64,000 nt of DNA from Simplicispira lacusdiani. GTDB lineage: Bacteria; Pseudomonadota; Gammaproteobacteria; Burkholderiales; Burkholderiaceae_C. The stretch lies in the NCBI RefSeq assembly GCF_003604195.1, contig NZ_QXGR01000002.1:248001-312000 (forward strand), given 5' to 3'. The notes below the pieces were generated by a model. That model was not told the DNA's origin. It saw only the letters and a list, made by a program, of their open reading frames with translations, and ran no database searches. A program made the translations under genes and the position numbers. Positions 1 through 7,439 of this stretch are shown here, one piece after another; position 1 is the stretch's first letter, and each line of letters starts with the position of its first letter.

Positions 1-98
1 TCATCGAGCGTGCCACGCCCCGCGTGGGCTGATAACCCTGGCCGGGGCAGCGGCATGGGATTGCCGCCTTTCGCGCCCTTCACACCTTGCCGCACAAT

Positions 99-124
99 GG
101 GCCGCTCTTTTGCGGCCCCTTTTC
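99..124 (+). terminator. Intrinsic terminator upstream of the GST gene
   Basis: A perfect 7-bp stem (GGGCCGC at 99-105, GCGGCCC at 112-118) with a six-base loop TCTTTT is followed by CTTTTC. This is a standard Rho-independent terminator read on the plus strand. It ends only 15 bases before the GST start codon, so it most likely closes a transcription unit that began left of the window. Confidence 0.6.
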
Positions 125-139
125 TTCAGCAGGTGAACC

Positions 140-823
140 ATGCTCCAGCTCTACATCGGCAACAAGAACTACTCCTCCTGGTCCATGCGCCCCTGGGTGC
201 TGCTGCGCCAGGCCGGCATTCCGTTCGAGGAAGTGCTCGCGCGCTTCGACAGCTTCGACCACGATTCGAAGTTCAAGGCCACGATCGCCGGCATCTCGCC
301 CACCGGCAAGGTGCCGGTGCTGGTCGATGGCGACCTGAGCATCTGGGACACCCTGGCCATCGCCGAATACCTGGCCGAGACCTACCCCGAAAAAAACCTT
401 TGGCCCCGTGACAAGGCCGCCCGCGCCCGCGCACGCAGCGTGTGCGCCGAGATGCACAGCGGCTTCACCGCCCTGCGCGGCGCCTGCCCCATGAACATCG
501 AGGCCCACCTGCCCGACATCGGCGCGCTGCTCTGGCGCGACAAGCCGACCGTGCGCGCTGACGTGCAGCGCCTGGTGGAGATGTGGAGCGGCCTGCTGGA
601 GCAGCACGGCGGCCCCCTGCTGTTCGGCGAATTCAGCATCGCCGACGCCTTCTACGCGCCGGTCTGCATGCGCCTGCACAGCTACGGCCTGCCGGTGCCC
701 GCGCACATCCAGGCCTATGTCCAGCGCGTGCGCGCGCTGCCGGGCGTCAAGGCCTGGATCGACGGCGCGCTGGCCGAGCAGGACTTCCGGGAGTTCGAGG
801 AGCCGTACCGGCTGCGGCGCTGA
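140..823 (+). CDS. Glutathione S-transferase family protein
   Basis: A 227-residue cytosolic protein with the usual two-domain GST size. The N-terminal thioredoxin-like half (about residues 1-80) holds the SSWSMRPW segment where this subfamily binds glutathione, and a PTGKVPVL segment carries the conserved cis-proline. The C-terminal half is helical. An AGGTG ribosome site lies just before the ATG, and the gene follows a terminator, so it probably has its own promoter or is read at low level from upstream. It ends 3 bp from the convergent Sel1 gene. The substrate cannot be predicted; a role in conjugation or stress is only the family expectation. Confidence 0.88.
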   Translation: MLQLYIGNKNYSSWSMRPWVLLRQAGIPFEEVLARFDSFDHDSKFKATIAGISPTGKVPVLVDGDLSIWDTLAIAEYLAETYPEKNLWPRDKAARARARSVCAEMHSGFTALRGACPMNIEAHLPDIGALLWRDKPTVRADVQRLVEMWSGLLEQHGGPLLFGEFSIADAFYAPVCMRLHSYGLPVPAHIQAYVQRVRALPGVKAWIDGALAEQDFREFEEPYRLRR

Positions 824-826
824 CCA

Positions 827-2758
827 TCAGCACGACGGCGAGGGGTACTCCCACTGGCTGTTCAGTGGATTAAATTTCGGGCTGACCTGCGCGCGCATGC
901 GGCAGCCATTGGCATAGGTCACCACGCAATTGCCATTGGTGCAAGCCGAGCGACAGGTCAGGCTGGCCGTCTTGGGGCGGCAGTCGGTGCTGCTAACCTG
1001 TGGCTCGGCAGGCGCGGCGGCGCGCGGCTCCGCCTTCGGCTTGGACTGGACAGCGGGCTTGGAGGTCGGCTGCTTCCAGGTGGCTGTTTTGGTGGGCAGC
1101 GGCGTATTCACTCGCCACGCGCTTGAAACGGCCTGCGCTTCTTCCAATTGCTTGGGTGACAGCTGCTCGGCGACACGCGCACGGTTGTTGGGCGCTTTGC
1201 TATTGCCACCAGCCGCAGCCAGGTTGAACAGGGCATAGGCGATCACAGGATTCTGGGCAACGCCATTGCCGTTTTCGTACATGACGCCCAAATTGTTCTG
1301 GGCATTGATATGCCCTTGTTCAGCCGCCAAACGGTACCAGCGCTCCGCCTCGGTAGCGTCCTGAGGAACCCCCTGTCCGTTGGCGTAATTCACCCCCAGG
1401 TTGTACTGCGCCATGGCACTCCCTTGCGCAGCCGCCTTGCGATACCAAGTGACTGCCTCGCTGTGGTTTTGCAGCACGCCACGGCCTTCGCCATACATGA
1501 AACCAAGGTCGTTCTGGGCTTGGGCATGGCCTTGCTCTGCTGCCTTGCGGTACCAGTTCGCGGCCTCTCTATCATCCTGCGGCACACCCGTCCCTAAAAA
1601 GTACGAGTCAGCCAGATTCGCTTGCGCCCGTGCCAGTCCCTGGTCGGCGGCCTTGCGGTACCACTGCACCGCCTGAAGCGCATCCTTCTTCACGCCCCGA
1701 CCTTGATCATGCATCCAGCCCAGCATGTTCTGCGCCAACGCGTAGCCCCGCATGGCGCCCTGGTGGTACAAATTGAACGCATCCTGATCACTTTGCGCGA
1801 CCCCTTTGCCATCCAAGTACATGCGCCCCAGGCTGAACTGCGCCTCCATGTCACCCAGGTCGGTTGCCTTGCGGTACAGCTCCACGGCGAGCCGATGGTC
1901 TTGCTGCACACCCAGCCCCTCCTCATGCATTTCACCGAGCCGGTTTAGTGCCGGCGGATAGTTCTGGTCTGCCGCCTGACGGTACCAAGCCAGGGCGTCG
2001 GCGTATTCCTTCCCTCGCTCATGCAATCTGCCCAACTGCATCATGGCCTGGAAGTAGTTTTGCTCCGCCGCTTTGCGGTACCAATTGATGGCCTCGGCAC
2101 GGCTTTGCGGCACGCCTGTGCCGTTCAGGTACATGCCGGCCAAGTTGGCTTGCGCATCCTCCAAACCCGCATCTGCTGCCTTGCGAAACCAGGATGCGGC
2201 TTCACGATCGTCCTTGGGAACCCCTCGTCCATTGGAGTAGGCCAAGCCCAGGTTGTTTTGCGCCCTGGTATTGCCCTGGTCAGCGGCTTTCCTGTACCAC
2301 TGCACGGCTTCGCGTGCATCTTGCGAGACGCCCTGCCCCTGTTCATACAGCACGCCCAACAGGTTTTGCCCCCAGGAGTCGCCTTGATCCGCCGCCTTGC
2401 GGGCAAGAACAACCGCTTGCGAAACGTCGCGCGCCACCCCCCGGCCCATGAAGTAAAAATTGGCGAGTGATGCCTGTGCGGAGGCAAACCCCTGATCCGC
2501 CGCCTTGCGATACCAAGCTGCGGCCTCCTTGTCGTCGCGCGCTACGCCTTGGCCATTCGCGTACATGAAGCCCAGCGCACTTTGAGATTTTGCCTCGTGC
2601 TGTTCTGCTGCTGTCTTGAACTCTGCCAAAGCAGTGGCGTAGTCTTTCTGCTGGTACGCTGCCAAGCCTTTGTCAAAATCGGCATGCACTGATGGCGCAT
2701 AGACGAAGGCCGCCAAGGAGACCGCCAGGGCAGAAATGAAGCGGTGTTTCATTTGCAT
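827..2758 (-). CDS. Secreted Sel1-repeat (TPR-like) protein with Cys-rich tail
   Basis: A 643-residue protein. A signal peptide ends near VHA (residue 26). Thirteen consecutive Sel1-like repeats of about 36 residues follow (pattern AQxxLGxxYxxGxGV...A..WYRKAADQG), covering roughly residues 55-530. They should form a right-handed alpha solenoid for protein-protein contact in the periplasm. A Pro/Ala/Lys-rich linker leads to a compact tail of about 50 residues with six cysteines, probably disulfide-bonded. A second ATG lies 6 bp downstream. The gene is 12 bp downstream of a small lipoprotein gene and probably cotranscribed with it. The binding partner is unknown. Confidence 0.85.
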   Translation of the reverse strand: MQMKHRFISALAVSLAAFVYAPSVHADFDKGLAAYQQKDYATALAEFKTAAEQHEAKSQSALGFMYANGQGVARDDKEAAAWYRKAADQGFASAQASLANFYFMGRGVARDVSQAVVLARKAADQGDSWGQNLLGVLYEQGQGVSQDAREAVQWYRKAADQGNTRAQNNLGLAYSNGRGVPKDDREAASWFRKAADAGLEDAQANLAGMYLNGTGVPQSRAEAINWYRKAAEQNYFQAMMQLGRLHERGKEYADALAWYRQAADQNYPPALNRLGEMHEEGLGVQQDHRLAVELYRKATDLGDMEAQFSLGRMYLDGKGVAQSDQDAFNLYHQGAMRGYALAQNMLGWMHDQGRGVKKDALQAVQWYRKAADQGLARAQANLADSYFLGTGVPQDDREAANWYRKAAEQGHAQAQNDLGFMYGEGRGVLQNHSEAVTWYRKAAAQGSAMAQYNLGVNYANGQGVPQDATEAERWYRLAAEQGHINAQNNLGVMYENGNGVAQNPVIAYALFNLAAAGGNSKAPNNRARVAEQLSPKQLEEAQAVSSAWRVNTPLPTKTATWKQPTSKPAVQSKPKAEPRAAAPAEPQVSSTDCRPKTASLTCRSACTNGNCVVTYANGCRMRAQVSPKFNPLNSQWEYPSPSC

Positions 2759-2770
2759 ATCAACGAGGTT

Positions 2771-3211
2771 TCAAGGTTTGGATGCAGGCTGGCTGGCATC
2801 TGTCGCTGCTGGCTGTGCGGGAGCTGGCTGAATGGGGCTGTAGATGCAAGTCACCGCCCCCTCCGTAAGCGCCACGGCATAGCGCAGATCGCAATTGACC
2901 GCCGCAAAAAGGATGGGCAGTTGCGCATTGCCGAAGGAGCGAGGCAAAAACACCACCTTTTGCCCAGGCTTGCAGACACTGGCGACCAAGTCATGCTGCC
3001 AGGCGTTGACCTCGCACAGCTGAGCCTGATCAATGACCATCTGTGGTGCGGGTGCCGCGCTCGTAGCGGGAGATTGTGCTTGTGGGCTGCAGCCAGCCAT
3101 CGAAGCCGCAACAACAGTGGCAATAACCAGTGACGAACACCGTACCGCCGAGGCGGCAAAGACATGGCTCTGCTCGCCTTTGCCAAGGCACAAAACAGAT
3201 GAACTACGCAT
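2771..3211 (-). CDS. Small putative lipoprotein, unknown function
   Basis: A 146-residue protein. A long basic N-terminus and hydrophobic stretch end in an ASMAGC lipobox with the cysteine near residue 41, so it should be an envelope lipoprotein. The mature part has an Ala/Pro/Gln-rich linker, then a domain of about 85 residues with four cysteines, then another Pro/Ala tail. GGAGAGGGA just upstream of the ATG supports this start. It is the first gene of a two-gene unit with the Sel1-repeat gene, which suggests the two proteins work together. No family was recognised. Confidence 0.7.
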   Translation of the reverse strand: MRSSSVLCLGKGEQSHVFAASAVRCSSLVIATVVAASMAGCSPQAQSPATSAAPAPQMVIDQAQLCEVNAWQHDLVASVCKPGQKVVFLPRSFGNAQLPILFAAVNCDLRYAVALTEGAVTCIYSPIQPAPAQPAATDASQPASKP

Positions 3212-3350
3212 ATTCCCTCTCCGCTGGTTTGTGTTTTTTGCGATTCTGGTCGATGGCCGCTCTAAAGTTACAAAAAGCCTTTATTAAATACGGCTTCTTA
3301 CAAATTGCCATGGATCGCTCCCGATACCCTCTGGCCATGCGCCCGCCGAT

Positions 3351-3372
3351 ATGTAGCATGAATGTGCTACAT
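3351..3372. promoter_or_regulatory. Palindromic operator of the toxin-antitoxin pair
   Basis: A perfect inverted repeat ATGTAGCA (3351-3358) and TGCTACAT (3365-3372) with six bases between the arms. It lies 23 bp before the antitoxin start codon. Ribbon-helix-helix antitoxins normally bind such palindromes to repress their own operon, so this is the expected autoregulatory operator. Confidence 0.6.
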
Positions 3373-3394
3373 TGAGCCAAGCACAGGAGCCGCC

Positions 3395-3679
3395 ATGTCC
3401 ACCACCACCATCCGCCTGGAAGATGAGCTAAAAACCCGCATCAACGCCGCTGCGGCGCAGGCGGGCAAGACAGCCCATGCCTTCATCCTGGACGCGATTG
3501 CCCAGAGGGTGGAGCAGGTGGAGCAGGACAACGCCTTCCAGGCCCTGGCGGACGAGCGCTGGACTCGCATCCGCACCACGGGCCAGACCGTGGCCTGGGA
3601 CGACGCCAAGGCCTACCTCGCCGCACGTGCGGAGGGTGGCCGCCCCCGTAAGCCTGCAGCGCGCATCCAGAGCAAGTAA
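3395..3679 (+). CDS. Ribbon-helix-helix antitoxin (ParD/CopG-like)
   Basis: A 94-residue protein. Residues 1-45 form a ribbon-helix-helix DNA-binding domain: the beta strand TTTIRLEDEL, then helices through HAFILDAIAQR. The C-terminal part should wrap the toxin. The ATG at 3395 is preferred over an upstream alternative start because AGGAG lies 5-9 bases before it and the family begins at this strand. The ParE-like toxin gene starts 20 bp downstream. A palindrome just upstream fits autorepression. The pair is a type II toxin-antitoxin module. Confidence 0.85.
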   Translation: MSTTTIRLEDELKTRINAAAAQAGKTAHAFILDAIAQRVEQVEQDNAFQALADERWTRIRTTGQTVAWDDAKAYLAARAEGGRPRKPAARIQSK

Positions 3680-3699
3680 GCGTCAGCGCCCATCGCCAC

Positions 3700-3993
3700 A
3701 TGACCCGCATTGAGCTGGCTCCGGAAGTCCTGGACGACTTCGACCGCTTCTTTGACCATGTCGCCCAATACGACCCCGGCTCCGCGCCCGAGCGCATCGG
3801 CGGCATTCTGGAAGCCCTGCAGATCCTCACGCACAGCCCGCAGATCGGGCGGCCCGTGCAGGGTGGCAAACGCGAATTGGTGATAGGCCGCGCATCGCGG
3901 GGCTATGTCGCTCTGTACCACTACGTGGCGACCATCGACACCGTGTTCGTGCTGGCGCTGCGCAGCCAGCGGGAGGCTGGCTTCAAGCGCTGA
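3700..3993 (+). CDS. ParE/RelE-like toxin
   Basis: A 97-residue protein of the RelE/ParE fold. The N-terminal strand and two helices (LAPEVLDDFDRFFDHV...ILEAL) are followed by the IGRPV segment and a C-terminal beta sheet ending VFVLALRSQREAGF. ParE members inhibit DNA gyrase and RelE members cleave mRNA on the ribosome; the ParE-type end and the RHH partner favour ParE, but the target is inferred. It follows the antitoxin in the usual order, 20 bp apart. Confidence 0.82.
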   Translation: MTRIELAPEVLDDFDRFFDHVAQYDPGSAPERIGGILEALQILTHSPQIGRPVQGGKRELVIGRASRGYVALYHYVATIDTVFVLALRSQREAGFKR

Positions 3994-4002
3994 GCCGCAG
4001 CA

Positions 4003-4455
4003 TCACCGGAACTGCTTGCGCAAAAATGCCTTGTGCCGCCCGATGTGCGCCAGCTGCGCCGGGGCGATGGAGCCGCCCAGGGTCTCGTCCTCGGTGTTGA
4101 GCACTGCGTTGGCGTAGCGCATGGCGCGCGCCACCACCTCGGCCTCGCTCACCCCCTGCTGCGCGGCCAGGTCCATGGCCACGCGGCGCATGGCGCGCTG
4201 CGACAGCACCCACATGGCGCCGAAGGCGTCCCAGGCGCCAGCGGCCTCCAGGGCTTTTTCACGGTCGGCCAGTATTTCGTTCAGGGGCTTGGCCAGCACC
4301 TCCTGCAGGGCGTCGAGCTGCTGTTGCAATGCCTCGGCGCGCTCCTGCAGCTGCGCGGCGGCAGCCTCGGCGGCGCTGGGCGCGGCCGGCGCCGGAATGG
4401 GCAGGCTGCCGTCGGGGTTGGGCTGGACGATGGTGATGGCGGGGGGTGTGGACAT
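4003..4455 (-). CDS. Hypothetical Ala-rich protein with coiled-coil segment
   Basis: A 150-residue protein of no recognised family. A Pro/Ala-rich N-terminus (about 1-28) precedes a likely coiled coil (about 29-75, heptads rich in Ala, Leu, Gln and Glu). A helical C-terminal region with QRAMRRVAMDLAAQQG and GRHKAFLRKQ follows. The reading frame stays open far upstream over cca, but that is a GC-rich shadow; the ATG at 4455, just outside cca, is the sensible start. It is transcribed divergently from cca. The body resembles small conserved Burkholderiales proteins without assigned function. Confidence 0.6.
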   Translation of the reverse strand: MSTPPAITIVQPNPDGSLPIPAPAAPSAAEAAAAQLQERAEALQQQLDALQEVLAKPLNEILADREKALEAAGAWDAFGAMWVLSQRAMRRVAMDLAAQQGVSEAEVVARAMRYANAVLNTEDETLGGSIAPAQLAHIGRHKAFLRKQFR

Positions 4456-4506
4456 GGGCGAACTCCTGGCGCGAACAGGGGCGTGAATAGTAACTACACT
4501 GCCCGC

Positions 4507-5754
4507 ATGCAAATCTACATGGTGGGGGGCGCCGTGCGCGACCGGCTGCTGGGCCGCCCCGTGAACGACCACGACTGGGTGGTGGTGGGCGCCACGCCCG
4601 AGCAGATGGTGGCCCAGGGCTACCTGCCCGTGGGACGCGACTTTCCGGTCTTTTTGCACCCGCAGACGCGCGAGGAATACGCGCTGGCCCGCACCGAGCG
4701 CAAGAGCGGACGCGGCTACCGTGGCTTCGTGGTGCAGACCTCGCCCGACGTGACGCTGGAGGAGGATCTCTCGCGGCGCGACCTCACTATCAATGCCATA
4801 GCACTTGGCGCAGATTCCACGGGCGCTGAGGCCATTTTTGACCCCCATGGCGGCGCGCGTGACCTGCGCGACAAGGTGTTGCGCCACGTGACCCACGCCT
4901 TCCACGACGACCCGGTGCGCATCCTGCGCGTGGCGCGCTTTGCTGCGCGCTTCACCGACTTCAGCGTGGCGCCCGAGACCCTGGCGCTGATGCGCTCCAT
5001 GGTGGCGCACGGCGAGGCCGACCACCTGGTGGCCGAGCGCGTGTGGCAGGAGCTGGCGCGCGGCCTGATGGAGGAAAAGCCCTCGCGCATGTTCGAGGTG
5101 CTGCGCCAGTGCGGCGCGCTCCAGGTGGTGCTGCCCGAGGTGGACCGCCTCTGGGGCGTGCCCCAGCGCGCCGACTACCACCCCGAAATCGACACCGGCG
5201 TGCACCTGATGATGGTGCTGGACATGGCCGCGCGCCTGCAGGCGCCGCTGTCCGTGCGCTTTGCGTGCCTCACGCACGACCTGGGCAAGGGCACCACGCC
5301 CGAGGACGTGCTGCCGCGCCACATCGGCCACGAGCAGCGCAGCGCCCAACTGCTCAAGGGCCTGTGCGAGCGCCTGCGCGTGCCCACGGACTGCCGCGAG
5401 CTGGCCGACGTGGTGGCGCGCGAGCACGGCAATATCCACCGCAGCGGCGACCTGGGCGCGGCGGCGCTGGTGCGGCTGCTGGAACGCTGCGACGCGATCC
5501 GCAAACCGGCGCGGCTGGACGAGATTCTGCTGGCCTGCGAGTGCGACGCACGCGGGCGCCTGCACTTCGAGGAATCGCCCTACCCGCAGCGCGCGCGCAT
5601 CAACGCCGCGCTCACTGCCGTGCAATCGGTTGCTACCAGTGTGATAGCTGCCCACGCAGCATCCAAGGGCGTTACAGGCCAAAAAGTGGGTGAACTGATC
5701 CACGCCGCACGCGTGGAGGCCGTGGCCCAGTGGCTGGCCCAGCCCGCGCCGTAA
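4507..5754 (+). CDS. cca: CCA tRNA nucleotidyltransferase (multifunctional, HD domain)
   Basis: A 415-residue protein that adds or repairs the 3' CCA of tRNAs using CTP and ATP. The N-terminus has the class II nucleotidyltransferase signature: GGAVRD and the metal-binding DHDWVVVG (catalytic Asp pair near residues 20-22). RRDLTINAIA and the DPVRILRVARFAARF motif of base recognition follow. The C-terminal half holds an HD-type phosphohydrolase domain (CLTHDLGKG...GHEQRS), as in the E. coli-type enzyme with added phosphatase activity. Two stretches (about residues 94-115 and 375-398) are encoded by DNA resembling the family 1 repeat. Confidence 0.95.
   Translation: MQIYMVGGAVRDRLLGRPVNDHDWVVVGATPEQMVAQGYLPVGRDFPVFLHPQTREEYALARTERKSGRGYRGFVVQTSPDVTLEEDLSRRDLTINAIALGADSTGAEAIFDPHGGARDLRDKVLRHVTHAFHDDPVRILRVARFAARFTDFSVAPETLALMRSMVAHGEADHLVAERVWQELARGLMEEKPSRMFEVLRQCGALQVVLPEVDRLWGVPQRADYHPEIDTGVHLMMVLDMAARLQAPLSVRFACLTHDLGKGTTPEDVLPRHIGHEQRSAQLLKGLCERLRVPTDCRELADVVAREHGNIHRSGDLGAAALVRLLERCDAIRKPARLDEILLACECDARGRLHFEESPYPQRARINAALTAVQSVATSVIAAHAASKGVTGQKVGELIHAARVEAVAQWLAQPAP
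4786..4850 (+). repeat. Family 1 repeat-like sequence inside cca (copy 1)
   Basis: The DNA reads CCATAGCACTTGGCGCAG, then CGGGCGCTGAGGCCATTTTT, matching the family 1 core at most positions. It lies in frame and encodes an Ala/Gly-rich stretch right after the conserved RRDLTINAIA motif of cca. Because that motif itself constrains the left part, the assignment is less certain than for intergenic copies. Confidence 0.4.
5629..5700 (+). repeat. Family 1 repeat-like sequence inside cca (copy 2)
   Basis: GATAGCTGCCCACGC is followed by CCAAGGGCGTTACAGGCCAA, the family 1 core order and spacing. It is in frame near the C-terminus of cca and encodes a segment (SVIAAHAASKGVTGQKVG) of about the length expected for the family at this place, so it may have replaced rather than added codons. 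Confidence 0.45.
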
Positions 5755-5767
5755 CCGCCAGGCCCAT

Positions 5768-6409
5768 TCACCAGCGCAGCACGCGCGGCCCCAGCCAGGC
5801 ACCCGCCAGCGTGGGCAAGGCCATGCCCGCCAGGTACCACACGGCCAGGAAGGGCGCGGCCATCTCGGGGCAATGCAGCGCGTAGGCCAGCGACCCCAGC
5901 GCGCCCGCCAGCAACCCGGCCCCGGCCCCCGCCCAGGCCAGGCGCGTGGGCGCCGCACCGCGCAGCGCCCACAGGCTGGCCACCAGGGCCGGCAGCGACA
6001 GCGCCGCAATGTTGAAGGCGCAGCTGCGCCAGGTGCTGCCCAGCACCAGGGGCAGGCGCTCGGCAGGCCCGGCCTGGCCCAGCGCCACGGCGGCTAGGCC
6101 CCACAGCACCAGCGGCGGCAGTGCCAGCAGCACCAGGCTGTGGCCCAGCCCCATGCCGGGCCGCGCCAGGCGGCGCAGCACGGCCAGGCAGCCGGCGGCC
6201 AGCAGGGCGGCGAACACCAGCTTGCCCCAGAACATGGGCAACGCCATGTCCTGCGCCAGCCCGGGCCGCACGCCAAAAAGCACCAGCATCAGCACCAGCG
6301 CGCCCAGCCAGCCCCCGGCCGCCGCGAGGGCAAAGCGCCGCTCGATGGCATACGGCGCCACCGGCTCGGCATCCTGCGCCAACAGGCCAATCAGTTCCTC
6401 GGTTCTCAT
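5768..6409 (-). CDS. nrsF: NrsF-family (DUF1109) anti-sigma-F membrane protein
   Basis: A 213-residue integral membrane protein with six hydrophobic helices and a short cytoplasmic N-terminus ([17 protein letters not shown]) typical of DUF1109/NrsF. In Caulobacter, NrsF holds the ECF factor SigF at the membrane until heavy-metal or oxidative stress releases it. Its start codon overlaps the stop codon of the sigma gene (ATGA), as expected for a sigma/anti-sigma pair made in fixed ratio. The role here rests on family and neighbourhood. Confidence 0.85.
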   Translation of the reverse strand: MRTEELIGLLAQDAEPVAPYAIERRFALAAAGGWLGALVLMLVLFGVRPGLAQDMALPMFWGKLVFAALLAAGCLAVLRRLARPGMGLGHSLVLLALPPLVLWGLAAVALGQAGPAERLPLVLGSTWRSCAFNIAALSLPALVASLWALRGAAPTRLAWAGAGAGLLAGALGSLAYALHCPEMAAPFLAVWYLAGMALPTLAGAWLGPRVLRW

Positions 6410-6948
6410 GACGTTCCCCTGATACGGGCGGCCAGGGCCTTGAGCCCCCGATGCACGCCGACCTTGACCGCCGACTCCGACAGCCCCGTGATACGCGCCG
6501 TTTCCACCACCGACAGGCCTTCGAGCTTGACGTGCACGATGGGCAGGCGCTGGCGGTCAGGCAGTGTTTGCAGCAGTTGGCCCAGGTCACGCCGCGCCTG
6601 CGCGGCCTCGCTGTCGCTGCTGGAAAACAGCTCCTGCACATCGTCCAGCGGCACGTTGAGTGCGCCCTTGGCCGCGTGCGCGCGCAGCCAGTCGATGAGC
6701 TTGTAGCGCGCGATCGCATGCGCCCAGGCCGTCACCGGCAGATCGTGCCGGTAGGTGTGGCGCTGGTTGTGCACGGCGAGCAGGGTCTCCTGCACGAGGT
6801 CCTCCACTTCATCGGGCCGCTGGGCCAGGCGGCGGCGCAAAAAGGCCCGCAGGTGCGCGCTCAGCTCCTTCAGAAAGCGCTGGTAGGCGTTGCTGTCGCC
6901 CTCCAGGCCCTGCAGCAGCAGCGGGCGCAGCCGCTGTTCTATCTCCAT
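6406..6948 (-). CDS. sigF: ECF RNA polymerase sigma factor, SigF type
   Basis: A 180-residue sigma-70 family protein. Region 2 (about residues 25-95) has the [16 protein letters not shown] core-binding helix and the [18 protein letters not shown] promoter-melting helix. Region 4 (about 125-178) has the [34 protein letters not shown] helix-turn-helix. GGGAG precedes the ATG; the frame stays open upstream but that extension crosses the promoter. It is cotranscribed with nrsF and reads away from the bufferin operon. It probably directs transcription of both units, since GTAACC-N16-CGAA elements face both ways in the gap. Confidence 0.92.
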   Translation of the reverse strand: MEIEQRLRPLLLQGLEGDSNAYQRFLKELSAHLRAFLRRRLAQRPDEVEDLVQETLLAVHNQRHTYRHDLPVTAWAHAIARYKLIDWLRAHAAKGALNVPLDDVQELFSSSDSEAAQARRDLGQLLQTLPDRQRLPIVHVKLEGLSVVETARITGLSESAVKVGVHRGLKALAARIRGTS

Positions 6949-6967
6949 GGCGTCTCCCTCGCTGGTA

Positions 6968-6993
6968 TTCGGGGCCGGTGCGCGGCCGGTTAC
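6968..6993 (-). promoter_or_regulatory. SigF-type promoter of sigF-nrsF
   Basis: On the minus strand GTAACC (complement of 6988-6993), exactly 16 bases, then CGAA (complement of 6968-6971). This equals the SigF promoter pattern GTAACC-N16-CGAA described for Caulobacter and relatives. It predicts a short leader before the sigma start at 6948 and hence positive autoregulation. Confidence 0.75.
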
Positions 6994-7026
6994 ACGGGGG
7001 CCGAAAAATAAATTTTCGACCACAGC

Positions 7027-7052
7027 GTAACCCGCTGAGCAATGCCTGCGAA
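7027..7052 (+). promoter_or_regulatory. SigF-type promoter of the bufferin operon
   Basis: GTAACC at 7027-7032, exactly 16 bases, then CGAA at 7049-7052. It is the same bipartite element as on the opposite strand, 33 bp away. The precursor-peptide ATG lies 73 bases after the -10 element. Confidence 0.75.
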
Positions 7053-7125
7053 TTACAGCGCAGACCGGCCGGATGCGTGGGCATTGCAGGCAGAGGTCTC
7101 TTTCATCACCCAAGGAGCAATCAAC

Positions 7126-7425
7126 ATGACCACCCGTTCCCTCACCCTCGGCGCACTGGCCTTTGCCGCCCTCGCCTCCGGCGCCGCCCTGGCGCAGTCC
7201 GACAGCATGAACAAGTCCGGCGACATGGCCAAGCCCGCCATGGAAAAATGCTACGGCGTCTCCATGGTCGGCAAGAACGACTGCGCCGCCGGCCCCGGCA
7301 CGACCTGCGCGGGCACCGCCAAGGTGGACTACCAGGGCAACGCCTGGAAGTACGTGCCCGCAGGCACCTGCACCACCATCAAGACGCCCAAGGGCATGGG
7401 TTCGCTGGAAGCCATGAAGAGCTGA
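7126..7425 (+). CDS. bufA1: Bufferin-type RiPP precursor (DUF2282, four-Cys)
   Basis: A 99-residue secreted peptide. A signal peptide (about 1-23, ending ALA before QSDSM) precedes a mature part with exactly four cysteines (residues 42, 53, 61, 82) in the DUF2282 pattern EKCYG, NDCAAG, TTCAG, AGTC. Proteins of this type are bufferins: post-translationally modified copper-binding peptides made with a DUF692 (MNIO) enzyme. CAAGGAG before the ATG is a strong ribosome site. It is first of four genes behind a SigF-type promoter. Copper sequestration in the periplasm is the known role of the family; no metal test is possible from sequence. Confidence 0.9.
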   Translation: MTTRSLTLGALAFAALASGAALAQSDSMNKSGDMAKPAMEKCYGVSMVGKNDCAAGPGTTCAGTAKVDYQGNAWKYVPAGTCTTIKTPKGMGSLEAMKS

Positions 7426-7439
7426 CCGGAAGCCGCGCC

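Noticed and set aside
1..32. Possible 3' end of a coding region (frame 3, nine codons then TGA)
   Set aside because: Too short to support a gene; the terminator at 99-124 only suggests that some unit ends here.
827..2700. Regularly repeated DNA with about 108-bp period
   Set aside because: Explained by 36-residue Sel1 repeats in the protein.
4456..6009. Long minus-strand open frame (668 codons in total) running over cca
   Set aside because: It is antisense to the clearly recognisable cca gene; low-complexity His/Arg/Ala translation typical of GC-rich shadow frames. Only its 3' part, 4003-4455, is kept.
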